Of a stretch of 64,000 bases of DNA, positions 47,685 through 58,760 are shown piece by piece. Position numbers and translations under genes: made by a program. Source of the DNA: Hermatobates lingyangjiaoensis (taxonomy: Eukaryota > Arthropoda > Insecta > Hemiptera > Hermatobatidae); the NCBI GenBank assembly GCA_026182355.1, contig JAPFBL010000115.1:964001-1028000 (forward strand), in the 5' to 3' direction. The notes beneath the pieces were generated by a model that searched no databases, was not told the origin of the DNA, and saw only the letters and a list, made by a program, of their open reading frames with translations. The stretch's first letter is position 1, and each line of letters starts with the position of its first letter.

Positions 47685-47985
47685 TAGTAAAATTCCCTTC
47701 CAGCATTTCAATATCAGATATATTGGAAAACTGGTAAGGAAATTCAAAAACGTATTAAGCGGCATAAATGATATATTAAAAGAGGAGATCATTTAGTGCT
47801 GTATTTGAGCTTGGCAATCAGTTCAAACATTCTGCAATATAAAAGGAAGCCGAAAATATCATTTGATAAAATTACATAACATTGAAAAAAAAATAAGAAA
47901 AATTAAAGAATACTTTAACAGTAAGATGAAAATCGATAATACATATTTGAACAACAAGCGGAATAGGGATCATATGGCTTAAACC
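47685..47985 (+). pseudogene. Decayed PLE GIY-YIG endonuclease, second lineage
   Basis: The plus strand reads IYWKTGKEIQKRIKRHK, a stop, YIKRGDHL, then in the next frame AVFELGNQFKHSAI, and finally KMKIDNTYLNNKRNRDHMA and a stop. 'YIGKTG' followed by 'RI.EH' and 'HF...NH' is the pattern of PLE GIY-YIG domains. Here the G of YIG is W. In-frame stops and frameshifts make it non-functional. Its C-terminus (NTYLNNKRNRDH) differs from the INRQ and VDS ends of the other remnants, so at least three PLE lineages are present. Confidence 0.65.
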
Positions 47986-48090
47986 ATGTATGATCGAGGG
48001 ACAAATAGCAAAATGTGAAAACTCTCGAATGCTATTAAAAATATATGGCTTTATTTAATAACTACGTCTTTTTGTTTTTAGACAGCTTAT

Positions 48091-48484
48091 GTAGAAGTGT
48101 TTGTCTTCTTACAGAAGTCATATATGTAAGTAATTTAACTTTGAGATAAAGATAAAGAGTTAAGTAATTGTAGAAGTGTTTGTCTTCTTACAGAAGTCAT
48201 ATATGTAAGTAATTTAACTTTGGGATAAAGATAAAGAGTTAAGTAATTGTAGAAGTGTTGTCTTCTTACTGAAGTCATATATGTAAGTAATTTAACTTTG
48301 GGATAAAGATAAAGAGTTAAGTAATTGTAGAAGTGTTTGTTTTCTTACAGAAGTCATATATGTAAGTAATTTAACTTTGAGATAAAGATAAAGAGTTAAG
48401 TAATTGTAGAAGTGTTTGTTTTCTTACAGAAGTCATATATGTAAGTAATTTAACTTTGAGATAAAGATAAAGGGTTAAGTAATT
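48091..48484. repeat. Minisatellite, 79-bp unit, five copies
   Basis: Units begin with 'gtagaagtgtttgtcttctt' at 48091, 48170, 48249, 48327 and 48406. They are almost identical, with single differences such as gag/ggg and tct/ttt. This points to recent tandem expansion. Confidence 0.96.
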
Positions 48485-48572
48485 AACCCTTAATGCTAAC
48501 TCATGTTTGATTACTTATTACCTGTTCTCATCACCGATTTTTATTTTAATTTTTATATATTTCTACATTTAT

Positions 48573-48687
48573 AGAATTAAATGAAGCTATGTTACCTATT
48601 AGATAGGTTGACATGCTATATTTTTTCATAGAATTAAATGAAGCTATGTTATCTATTAGATAGGTTGACATGCTATATTTTTTCATG
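48573..48687. repeat. Tandem duplication, 57-bp unit, two copies
   Basis: The unit 'atagaattaaatgaagctatgtta...tgctatattttttc' is repeated head to tail at 48573 and 48630 with one substitution. Confidence 0.94.
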
Positions 48688-49580
48688 CAACAAAGGCATT
48701 TAAAAATCATAGAAAATTATCTAAATTGAATTATTTGGAAAATATTAACTCAAAGTAAATAAAAAGGCTTATAGTCCTATAAAAATATATGGTCATGTAG
48801 TCATGGTCATATAAAAAATATAGCTCATAAAAATGCTTATATAGTACACATTCATTCTAATATTTGCCTTTATGCGTTCGACTATCCCGATCATCAAATC
48901 CTCCAGAACATAAAAAGAAAAATCTTTCTTCGCTATTTGATTACATTTTGAAATTTGCCATTAAGTTATGCTAATATGCTTACTATTATATTTTTCTTTA
49001 TTTTAAAATTTGATGATGTTTTAATTGTTTATAAACTGTAAATTTGGTGTAATTAAAACTCCTAAGTTAATTAGGACTATTTTAAAAAAAAATAATATTT
49101 TTGAAAGTTATGCCTACTTACCATTCAAGTTCACTTGAAATTTAAGGAGTAAACTCTGAAATACAGATGTGATAAACACATATTCCTGTATTGTACAAAA
49201 ACATGTCATGCTAAATATAATTATTATTAATAATATTATATGTTAACTGTTAAAAGCCACAGAGAGTTGTTTTGTTTTAATACAACATTTAATAACACAT
49301 TGACAGGTATTACTATAAATACCTATAAAATTACTATAAAATATGCAATTTTTTCCTTGTTTTTTGTGAGTTATGAAGTGATATTCTATCATAATGGAAC
49401 TAAAAGACAAAGTCTTTTATAAGCATCATTTTCACATGAAAAGTACTGTTTCAAATATAAATGTTTATTTTGTTGTAGTGAGTACGTAGATATCACATGC
49501 ATTATTATTATTAGCAGCCTCATACTAATTTCAAATAGATAAATATTTCGTACTTTAAAAGAGTGTATTTGCTATAATTT
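48688..49580. other. Interval with no gene seen
   Basis: AT-rich sequence. A 60-residue frame at 49240-49422 has no domain I recognise and is of the length expected by chance. Confidence 0.4.
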
Positions 49581-49599
49581 AACATATATATATATGCTA

Positions 49600-49780
49600 A
49601 ATATAAGAAACGGTCCACAAGGACTATAAAACTTTGGGCTCCGTTCTTCGACGTGGGGGGATCTCTCGCACTTCATCTTCACTTCTAGTCTACTCCTGAT
49701 GACGAACAACAGTTCGAAATATTAAATTCTGTAAGTGTTCTTTTTATTCTTTTTTCTGTGTCATGCCTTGTGTAATTTAA
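49600..49780 (+). mobile_element. PLE-type terminus next to TA tract
   Basis: CTGATGA-C-GAAC, loop, GTTC-GAAAT at 49696-49719, then 'ctgtaagtgttctttttattc', a tail that resembles the 61699 family. A TA run lies just left (about 49583-49594) and another short one right (about 49786). Confidence 0.55.
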
Positions 49781-49794
49781 ACTTATATATATGA

Positions 49795-50034
49795 TCAAAC
49801 CACAATATGAAATGGGGAAAAAAGACTAAGATCTTTCAACCGTAACATGCGGTCTTCGTCAGAGTCAAAACCCAACGGAAACACTAGATGCAGAAACATC
49901 TGGTGAGGGATTGAGAAGAGTGGGAGGGAAGAGTGAAATTTTAAAAGGGTGAAAGTGCAGGAGAGGACAAATTTCCAGAGAGGGATGTTTGGGAAAACAA
50001 AGGAGTACAGTAAGAAAGAGTAAAAAACTATCCG
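49795..50034 (-). mobile_element. PLE 3' untranslated region and terminus (GACCG family)
   Basis: The inverse of the 9840-9935 and 33737-33807 terminus: 'gatcaaaccacaatatgaaatgg', 'gatctttcaaccgtaacatgcggtcttcgtcagagtc'. It continues with 'ctagatgcagaaacatctggtgagg' into the stop of the coding remnant at 50035. This copy shows how the terminus joins to PLE coding sequence. Confidence 0.8.
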
Positions 50035-50480
50035 CTAGCTGTCAACCCTCTTAGAAGAGGCTATTGCCCTCCTTAACACTGAGTCAAGCCAGAACAACCC
50101 GTTACTAATGTTTATAATATCTGATGTATTAAATTTAATCAACGAGGAGTCAATAATATTTCTTAACAACACCGTTATTTCATAAATAATAAATTTTCTC
50201 CGGCCCAATCAATATGATGATTTTCATTATTTACGTGGAAGAAGAAGGCGCTACTTTTTTCTTGTCTACTTAGGTTGTATTGGTTTTGTTTTACACGTGT
50301 CTTTAAAGACTTACCAGTTTTACCAATATAAATTTTATAACAATTTTTGCACGGCATTTTATAAATACCACCGGACTCTAATTCCCTGGGAGAACAAGAA
50401 GCAAAAAGACTTAAAGGAGTACTCAACAACAATTGATACATCAACAGATATTTCAACTCCAACTTAAAAGGATGCCTCAA
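50035..50480 (-). pseudogene. PLE GIY-YIG endonuclease domain (C-terminal part)
   Basis: The minus-strand frame contains ESGGIYKMPCKNCYKIYIGK then TGKSLKTRVKQNQYNLSRQE, KSSAFFFHVNNENHHIDWAG and ENLLFMK. This is the best-preserved GIY-YIG domain in the window, with GIY...YIG spacing, the CxxC pair before YIG that is typical of PLEs, the T-x-x-K-x-R helix and the H-x3-N-H-x-I-D-W segment. After a stop near 50175 the end (SNGLFWLDS.., ..ASSKRVDS) is readable in another frame to 50035. In a live element this nuclease nicks target DNA for primed reverse transcription. The reverse transcriptase is not recognisable upstream. It is dead by frameshift. Confidence 0.85.
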
Positions 50481-50690
50481 CTAACTTCATTGTAATAATA
50501 TTGAACATAATTACAAAAATAAAGGGGTAACAAATATAGTACAAAAACTACTTTTCTGGAACCCTCAAAACTGACGAACACGTATTAAAAGGGATTATTA
50601 AACCAATAATACCTGCCTCAATTCTGACGACAAACTGCAATTTGGAATTTATTATTCTAACTTAACCACATCAAGCAATATGACCTATTA

Positions 50691-50963
50691 TTGGTCTTCT
50701 GTTTTTACAAATATGCGTGCGTCTTTAGCTGTCAATATAAAACAATCATTTGCAATTCGGCCGTTTTTATCGTAAATGTAGTTACTGTTGATTTTTTGCT
50801 GTGAAGCGGCTTTTAATCAGGTCAAAGGTGTTATTTACGTCCTCAATAAAAGTAGCACCTCTCTACCTGCTATCAATTCATAGATTCTCCCACATAATTC
50901 AATATTTCTATTTTCATTTTTTACGTGTTTAGGAAGCTGCCATTGAACCCCATACTGATGTTC
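50691..50963 (-). pseudogene. Unrecognised decayed coding stretch
   Basis: The minus strand gives three adjoining open pieces in shifted frames: QWQLPKHVKNENRNIELCGR and IYELIAGR; then GATFIEDVNNTFDLIKSRFT and AKNQQ; then NYIYDKNGRIANDCFILTAK and DARIFVKTED. The composition is protein-like and the frames abut, which suggests one coding sequence broken by about two indels. I do not recognise the family. It lies upstream (minus sense) of the PLE endonuclease at 50035-50480 but does not look like a PLE reverse transcriptase. It could be another element or a host or viral relic. Confidence 0.4.
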
Positions 50964-51346
50964 AGAAAAACAGAAAAGTAATACCAAACCAACAAATTAC
51001 TTGATTAAAATCAACATCACTATTAGAAAATAAATGCTACCTAGCATGGCGGCCTTCTGAGTTTATCAGTGAGTGGAACAACTTTGAAGTCACTCTTTCA
51101 ACTACTCTTTTGACATTTTATTAGAAGTAATCGTATCTATAAACTAATATATCCAAACATGTGACAGTTTTTGTGTGATATCTTTCTTTATTACTGTTTA
51201 TATGATTAACTTTTGTTATATTTAAGTGTCATTCGTACGTTTTTCTTTTCTGCATTTTTATTTAAACCATAACCAACAAAAAAAAAATACTTGTGCAATG
51301 AATTTGACATTCATGCATATAATAGTTTCTCTGAAAAGGTCTAATG

Positions 51347-51570
51347 AAAGGTTATCTAAACATTTTTCAGCCATCTATAGCTCTTGGTTTATAGATGGCT
51401 CTTAGCGGCCCCTACTTCTAGTGCTCAACATATTCGAGCTCAACAAAAATACTACTGAGTTTAATTTATTCTGTTGCACCCCCCCCCCCCCCCCCCCCCC
51501 CCGACAACAATACTCATTTTCTTCGTTACTGCCTCCAGGGACGTGGTACCACTCACATTGAGAAACGATG
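51347..51570. mobile_element. Short hAT-like element with poly-C, 8-bp target duplication
   Basis: Flanked by perfect copies of GTCTAATG (51339-51346 and 51571-51578). The right end 'cactcacattgagaaacgatg' and left end 'aaaggttatctaaacattttt' are worn versions of a CAGGGTTTCTCAAA-type hAT terminus. At 224 bp it has no coding. A run of about 24 C lies at 51479-51502 inside. The insertion interrupts what was an open frame continuing at 51578. Confidence 0.7.
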
Positions 51571-51577
51571 GTCTAAT

Positions 51578-51784
51578 GAGCGTATTGAAACCGGCAAGAT
51601 TCATATAGGTACTACAGACATTGCTATAGCAACTGATCAAGACAAAGGCTCAAGGAGTTGGCATTCTCTCCGCCTTGGCTCGGCAGATGGCCAGGTTAAT
51701 GTCAGCGAATCATCCCTCTATTTGGAACCACCCCTTTCATTTGTCTCCTCTACATCAACCCCTCTAAATTATACCACCTACTAA
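51578..51784 (+). other. Unrecognised open frame resuming after a hAT insertion
   Basis: From 51578 the frame is open for 68 codons to a TAA at 51782-51784. It reads ERIETGKIHIGTTDIAIATD, then KGSRSWHSLRLGSADGQVNV, then SESSLYLEPP. Base composition is more balanced than the surroundings. Ignoring the hAT and one copy of its 8-bp duplication, the same frame continues leftward to at least an ATG at 51298. It has no initiator of its own. I do not recognise the product. It may be an exon remnant of a host gene, a processed pseudogene or an element relic. An open frame of this length also arises by chance, so confidence is low. Confidence 0.35.
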
Positions 51785-52134
51785 AACGAAATCTAATGAA
51801 TTAACCTCAAAGTGCTTCAAATCTTCATTCATTGATTGCATAGTCTACCACTACTTTGACCTACTACAAACAAGCCTCCAGCATGTCTACCCATTCGGCT
51901 AATCTGTACAGCTGATATCTTCACTTCACTTAAGAAAAATCCCAAAAAAATACGGCATATTCAAGGTTTTACTACTCACTAACTCAATACAATTATACAA
52001 AAAAAAAAAGAAGAAAAACAGGAACAACAAACTGGGACACGCTCAGAGATCAAGAGTAATCTTCTCTGTCTCTCCTATATCCTTCCTTACTCCAGGTATG
52101 TTGGGATCAATTTCGTGTTACCAATGATCTAGAA

Positions 52135-52903
52135 CAGGGTTGGGCAACCTTTTTGAGAGTACGTGCCAAAATCAGCCAAGTCTCTGATCCAAACTTTTTC
52201 CACGTGTCAGCGATTTTTTTTGTAGAACATGTTTGATATCTCATAAGAACTTTATAAACAAAAAAAAATAATAAATTACCTTGGTGCAGAAAAACATAGT
52301 CGAAAAAAACAGGAAAAAAATGTATTTAACCTTTTTAAAAAAAAGATGACTATGGCAACAAGATCAACTTTTTTTTTCTTGAAATCTCTTTAGCTTCGTA
52401 GAGCTTAAAACTCTTCACCACCAGGACATACATATAGTGTCATGGCATGAAAATTTATAGCCCAAGGAAAGTAGTTTTTTTTTTGTCAGTGCTTAGGGTA
52501 ACATATGCTTACATCTGTGCTAAGGGTAACCTGTTTTGATTACAGGCGTTCCCAAGACTCTCGTCTACTGCGCTGTAAGTGGAAACAACAGAAAACAGGC
52601 CTACGTTCATTTGATGCCGCCCTTTAGCCACCGTTTGCCTGAACCCACTAAGTAAAGGGTGTCCAAGGTGGACCCCGCGGAGGTGGGCGGCACAGAGGCT
52701 ACGTCTAGACAAACGCACATTATGCTCATATCAGTACCAACAATAAAGTAATTTATCCCGTAAAAATAAATACTATGGTACAGAAAAGACAGGTGGGCAG
52801 GTAGTTACCCTGCTTCGCTAAGAGTTACCTGTGCTTTTGCGTGCCAGAGATAAGTCAACAGCGTACAAAGTTTGGCACGCGTGCCAGAGGTTGCCCACCC
52901 CCG
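52135..52903. mobile_element. Non-autonomous hAT transposon, 769 bp
   Basis: The left end is CAGGGTTGGGCAACCTTTTTG. The right end 'ccagaggttgcccacccccg' is its inverse with the final bases worn. The target duplication ATCTAGAA (52127-52134 and 52904-52911) is perfect. Subterminal 'cgtgccaaa' and 'tttggcacgcgtgcc' blocks are also inverted. The minus frame at 52509-52718 shows no transposase motif and I reject it as a gene. The terminal type differs from the hATs at 11649 and 20291. Confidence 0.88.
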
Positions 52904-52911
52904 ATCTAGAA

Positions 52912-54360
52912 CATCCGCTGAACAATGTGTATTACATGCCATGATGGCTATTCCTGGTGAGCACAAGTCCCATCACATATCGAGGAATAACAAACACACT
53001 GAAGAGTATAGGCATTTAATTACACCTCCATAAGAGTTTAAATCATCGAAATTATTCCTAAAGTAAGTAATAACTAAAGCAAACCCCATCGACTTAGAAA
53101 AGGAACAAGTAAAACATAAACGTTAGATGAAAGCTACACAGAGTTCACACAATCTCTCTTTTTAGCTCAACTATTCTCTCCGATCCCATTAAGTATTTGA
53201 AGTTACTACTAGCCTCACCTTGGTGACCTGTTCTGTGGTCATTGTATTACTGTAGAGCAGGCTGCACCACAGACAAAACATTAATTTTGATCACTACAGA
53301 TTTACAATGAAAATATTATCTGACACGTCTGTTGTATTGGCTATTAAATGTTTTGATGTAGTTTTTATTTGCACAAGATCTTATATATTTCATCGACATA
53401 AAAATTTTGTTTTCATTAGTTGAAATAAAAAAACTTTTAATTTTAGAGCAAGAACTGTTTAGTTGTATGATCCAATATATTTATGTTATTTAAGCGAATT
53501 TATAAGTAATGCATTTAGTTATTTTTTAAAAAAAAAGATAAAACGAGAAAGAAAGATATTAAATTTTACATCTTATAAATCAATCTCTTGTCAAATAAAA
53601 TAATATATATAAAGAATTGGCTTCATTATTAAAAAGAACAGAGTCTTTAATGTTATAATGATATTTTGAGCTGTAATTAATCTAACAAAAGTCTCTAACT
53701 ATGAAATGTTTTTCATAAGGTCAGTTTTTCACTGTTTTGATTTAATAAAGCAAGCGGATTGAAAGTAGGACACGTGTAAATGGTTTTGGCAAATCATTTT
53801 TTATATGGGTTGAGATTGGTATAATCATGTTACACATATAATATCTCACTGGGGAAATTACGGTTATAACTTTTCTACTCCAGAACGGGATTTAAAAAAT
53901 TAAAAAATTATTTCAACAGATATTATATCATTCTTGATAATTAATTTTTTATTGATATATGCATTCTCTGTCGGACTAAAAAAAAATGTTTTTTCTAATA
54001 CTTTCTGACGTAACCTTACTTTCGGGAAGATAATGATATTAAGATCAACTTTATAAAAACATGACTACGCCATTTACCATATATTAGTTTACATCAAATC
54101 ATATTAAGCCGAGTACTTACACTTATTTTTTTGAAAATTACAAGGCTATATTAAATTAAATGTAAGGAAATGAAGAGCCAAATTAAGACGTAAAAGGAAC
54201 GAGTAAAAATCATAATTATTTAAATAAAAATAAGTCTAATGGAAAAATTATAAAAAAATGTGAAAGTATATAAATCAAATTAAAATTAATAAAGTAAAAA
54301 AAAAATACCGATGTGAGTTATGTCTGTGTCTTTCTGTGTGTTTCCTTCGTTTTGAATTTA
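52912..54360. other. Interval with no recognised gene
   Basis: 52912-53290 is more GC-balanced than average and might continue whatever was present at 51578-52126, but no long frame is open. 53300-54360 is AT-rich with nothing recognised. Confidence 0.4.
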
Positions 54361-54389
54361 TTTTATATATATATGTATATATACGTTTC

Positions 54390-54545
54390 ACGGTAAATCA
54401 CAAACACAGAACAAAGGAACAAACACACTTACTATGTCTAATTTTCGATTGAACCGTCATCAGGAGAGTTGAGATCACTCACTACTATATTTCGATGTCC
54501 TCGTCTTCAGGAAAAGAAGTGAATCGCTCCAAAGGCTGTTAACGA
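54390..54545 (-). mobile_element. PLE-type terminus (degenerate)
   Basis: Reads inversely 'tctcctgatgacggttcaatcgaaaattagac', the CTGATGA-C-GGTT...GAAA layout of the 61699 family. A TA-rich tract lies on each side (54360-54382 and 54546-54613). Confidence 0.5.
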
Positions 54546-54551
54546 CTATAT

Positions 54552-54613
<62 letters not shown>
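54546..54613. repeat. (TA)n microsatellite
   Basis: Nearly pure TA with one ATAAATATAAA interruption at the left, between two PLE-type termini. Confidence 0.92.
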
Positions 54614-54615
<2 letters not shown>

Positions 54616-54617
<2 letters not shown>

Positions 54618-54857
54618 AAAAGTAGCAGCAGCTTCTGCTCTCACGATTTTTGAGCTGGTGGCCTCGATCTTGCAGGCGATTCTTCTATCTTATGGTTGGA
54701 GCTTCCACATCAATTGTCCAAGAACATCAATTCATAAAGCTTTCGACCATAATAACGTTGGTCATCGTCGGGTAAAATCTTCTTCTGGAAGAATGCTTAT
54801 ATAAACTTCCTTAGTGGATGTTATTTCTGATTGGTCCAATAAACTTGTCTTATTGGT

Positions 54858-54860
<3 letters not shown>
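54616..54860 (-). mobile_element. PLE-type terminus (GACCA family) between TA tracts
   Basis: The inverse core CCGACGA-T-GACCA...TGGTC-GAAAGC lies at about 54744-54778. It is related to the one at 58372-58398. The 'agcagcagcttctgctctcacgatttttgagctggtggcctcgat' block recurs at 58208-58255. A TA tract follows at 54862-54888. The 63-residue plus frame across it is incidental. Confidence 0.6.
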
Positions 54861-54889
<29 letters not shown>

Positions 54890-54891
<2 letters not shown>

Positions 54892-56543
54892 AACTGTTTA
54901 ATGGATAAATAAAGTAATTAAATCAGAATGCAGTCAGTTCTTACCATCTTCAAATGAAATTCTAAAGGTTTTTTTAAAGTTTAATGATATTTAAAGTTAT
55001 TTTAAAATCGAAAGTGCTCTACTTGTAAGGAAATAGTTGTTTATTCAGTATTTGAAAAGTAGTTTTGTATCTTTTATCGTTTACTTACCTCAGTTATGCA
55101 TCAGTAATACTCCTCAAACTTTACAGTATTTCTGAAACACCTGAAATAGAAAAAAAAATATTAAATATTATGTCGATTTTTACTTAAGATTAAATTAATT
55201 AATAACAACTATTTTTTATTACATCGTGTCTTTATAAATAATAATATATATTTGATAAATATGCTCGTAGAGTAAATTTAATTCAGATTAGCCTTAATTC
55301 AATGAAGAAAATTTATTTTCATTTACGTGTTTATGATTAATGTATAATCATAAGTATATTATGTAGTTGGTGGAAGACATTGCCGACTGTGACGTCTGAC
55401 TATCTGTCAGCTATTTCAGTTGTCACGAGGGTATGCCACATGCCTTACTTGTTAATTATAAATCCTCTGATTCACAGGTAGTCTTCTATATGTATGGTAT
55501 GAATATGACAAGCCGTTTTGCAAGTAAAACAAAATTACCAGTTTTCCCTTCCTGAAAATCTGTTTATTATGAGTTTCATGCAATTGGTTAATTTTTTTTT
55601 TGTTTCTTTATGTATTCAATGGCTTTTGTTACACTGGATAGAACTTTTACAGTACCTTGCTTATTTCAAAAGTATCGTTAGACTGTATCCTGTCGGTACA
55701 TTTCAGTTGAAATGACATCATGAATGATTAATACTCGGACCCATTGTGACAAAGGAATGGCAAATGCCATGGGTCATTATCATGTCCTGCCTCTACCTGC
55801 CCAACACTACTTTAGTACGTTATTCAGACATACACAAATCCATGATAATAAACATATCAAATTTTTCAACTCTATTAGTTGTCGATTAGTATGTTCTATT
55901 ATATATTTTTTTTTTAAAAAAAATCAATCAAAATATATTTATTTATTCATTTATTTCTGTAATTTTTCTATATGTTAATAAGTGATTCCTGAATGCAATT
56001 TTAATATTCCTAATCCCCCTATAATAACTTTAGGTCAGTTATTTAAACAAATTTAACTATTATTATTCTTCAATGCAATGACTTTTATAATATTAACTAG
56101 ACGACTCAGTGTGTTATAATATTAACCGTGTGTCACTCAGTGTTAAGAAATTATAGCAACAGTTAATAAAATACATTCAGTGAATGTAATTAACAAAAAT
56201 AACAGTTATTACTATTTCTTGTTATTAAGCTATGAAAACAAAGATCCGTATAAGGTCCAAGATTTTTATATAGTATTCTAAACATGAATCAACATATATA
56301 CCCAATAAGTATATTTAATTAAACAAAAATTAATTTAAAAGTAAAAATAAGTCTTTTAGTTTTTACATAAATTAATAAAACATCAATTCAAGGTATATAC
56401 ACAATCAAGCATATTTAAAACAAACAAAACTTGTAAATTGAAATATTCTATTCTATTTCTTTTACCCAATATAAAATAACATTAATGAAAGAATTGTCTT
56501 TAAATCATTAGTTGTTCAATCCGTAATTGTGTGGTATTTACTC
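54890..56543. other. Interval with no recognised gene
   Basis: AT-rich. Frames at 55518-55715 and 55724-55978 are short and show no domain I recognise. Confidence 0.4.
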
Positions 56544-56824
56544 ATTCTGAGGTAAAATGGATAAACAAACAAAAGTCTCCACATAAATGGAGTTTTATTC
56601 AACAGCAACAACACGTTTCGAACACTTCGTGTTCATCATCAGGAAGACACTATAATATAAGTTATATCGAATCAGTTACAAAATTAGAGTGAAATAATAA
56701 AATTCAATTAAGAGAATTCAAGATATACCCAAGGAATGTGGTGCAGAAGGGGTAACAGACGCAACAACAGACGTTGTTGCTGTCGAATAAAACTTCATTT
56801 GTTTATCCATTTTACCTCAGAATT
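56544..56824. mobile_element. Palindrome of PLE-type termini (GAACAC family)
   Basis: The left arm is complete with the minus-strand core CTGATGA-T-GAACAC...GTGTTC-GAAAC (about 56614-56641). The right arm keeps only 'gttgttgctgtcgaataaaacttcatttg' and 'tttatccattttacctcagaat'. The centre carries unrelated 'caaggaatgtggtgcagaaggggtaac'. The arms are therefore unequal, as at 40951. Confidence 0.65.
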
Positions 56825-56924
56825 GTAACTTTATATTACCTTAGCAGATTCATATTTAAGCTGACATTTGTGTTCAAGTTTATATTCTTAAAATTATTCA
56901 CTTTAAACCTCTAATGTAATATTA

Positions 56925-57945
56925 TATATATATAATTATATATATATATATATATACTATCTGAGTTTCATACATTGTTTAATGCTAAAGTTCCGAAACA
57001 ATTGTTAAATCAAAACATCTTTGAAAGTTTGATTTGAACCTGAAAACTGACATATTTTTGATAAATAATTTTTTTTGATATATATGTATTGCAAGAATAA
57101 AAAGAAATATGTGAAATAAAAAAAAAATAGTATTCCCAAAATAATATTTCCAAAAATGTGACCGAGATTTTTCGTAGAAAAACTCGTCAGGTTTATTCTT
57201 TAATATAAATGGAGTTTACATCTGGAGTCATTAATTTTACTTGACTTATGTTGATAGAATTTATTTTCTATTCTTTTTTCTTTTAATGCCATTATTTGTA
57301 AAGCAATATATTACTCACTGTTTTCTTTAATGTTTATTTGAATAATTCGTCAAAAACTGGAATTAACAAGTATTCCAATTTTCACCTCTGTGCAAACATT
57401 TAAACAAGAACATCAGAGTTTTATAAGTATATTGATTATTTAGTTTTATTCTTCTTAAAATATCCTAATTTTATCACAATTTTTTGTTTGATTTGTCATT
57501 GGAAACAAATTTCATCTAATTCGGTATATAACACTTATTTTTAAAAAAATATTTCCTGACTTTAGTAAACTAACATATACTTTCTGTTTAGCTCTTTTTA
57601 TAGAGCATTATTTAATTTTACGTTAAACAATAAACTTTAAAAAATTTAGAAAATGAACAAAAAACTTTAAATTTTAAGATTTTACAATAAACAGATGAAA
57701 TATGAACCAACACCTAAACCATAATAAGAAATCATGAAAATGATTAAAAATCTGTTTATTTTGAAATAAATATATTACAACATGATTTAATGTACAACCC
57801 TGATTTGATCATTATCGCTGTCAAAGAATATTAAATCACAAATTGATTTCTTGAAAATTAAAATTATTGACTTAATATAAAGTAAACTTAATAATAATAA
57901 TCTTAATTAATTAATAATATTAATTAATAATATTAATTAATAATA
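56925..57945. other. AT-rich interval, no gene seen
   Basis: It starts with TA tracts (56925-56955), then homopolymer-rich sequence without coding. 57890-57955 is a run of 'taataatattaat' repeats. Confidence 0.45.
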
Positions 57946-58126
57946 TTAATAATAATACAAGTTAAGGCCAGGAGGAGAGCGAGCTTTGAGAAGACAGATG
58001 ATTGCCTCCTCTGAAGCTCTTAAAGTAACCTGAGAAGACGGAACAGGGATATGATTAAGGACTTGGACCCGGAAGCAGTGATTAAAATCCAGTCCATGGG
58101 AACTAGAGTGGATAGCAATAGGAAGG

Positions 58127-58161
<35 letters not shown>

Positions 58162-58400
58162 TATAAGTGGGCAGCAAATCTTCTTGAAGACAAATGGAAT
58201 TAAAGTATGCAGCAGCTTCTGCATTGACGACCTTTTTGCTGATGGCCTCGATTTTTCTCACTATCATTCGGTGATGCTGAGGCAACTTCCATATATTCTG
58301 GGCCAGAGACATTGATAAAACCAATATCAAACAACTTTAATGAAACACAAAAACACTGGGTGGAAACAAGCTTTCGACCACACATTGGTCATCTTCAGGT
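57946..58400 (-). pseudogene. PLE remnant: endonuclease tail plus terminus
   Basis: The minus frame at 57946-58126 contains LPIAIHSSSHGLDFNHCFRV, VPSSQVTLRASEEAIICLLK and ARSPPGLN. This fits the H...DF and 'RExxEI.LLK...LN' end of a GIY-YIG PLE domain, though the resemblance is partial. A TA tract (58127-58158) separates it from a terminus whose inverse core is CTGAAGA-T-GACCA...TGGTC-GAAAGCTTG at 58372-58398. The two parts may belong to different copies joined at the microsatellite. Confidence 0.5.
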
Positions 58401-58559
58401 TACACTACTATTTATTTAATGAATGTTAATATAATTAACTGAAAAGTAATCTTTAAAATTAAACATAACAATTTTAACAGATATAAAACAAACGATACAG
58501 CGGGTGAGAGGAAAACAAAGAGCAGGTTCCAGCAGGGTTGCAACAACATACAGGTTTGC

Positions 58560-58760
58560 CCCTCAATTGCATATATATATATATATATGCAGAAAAATCA
58601 CAATAAATAAATAAGTGATGCAATCAGTGAAGTTCAAACTACAAGGAAAACGAAAATCAATAGATATAACTACCCTGAGGGCTTTCATTTTATGTCATCA
58701 GAGAGCAAAAAAAGTAATAACTTTGAATTTAACATAAAAGTTAAGCATAACTTTTAATTC
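58560..58760 (-). mobile_element. PLE-type terminus next to TA tract (weak)
   Basis: The inverse reads CTGATGA-C-ATAAAAT-GAAAGCC with a poor hairpin, followed by 'tagttatatctattgattttcg'. It abuts the TA run at 58570-58588. It belongs here by layout only. Confidence 0.35.

Noticed and set aside
52509..52718. 69-residue minus frame as a hAT transposase
   Set aside because: No transposase motifs are visible, and it lies in the non-coding interior of a 769-bp non-autonomous hAT.
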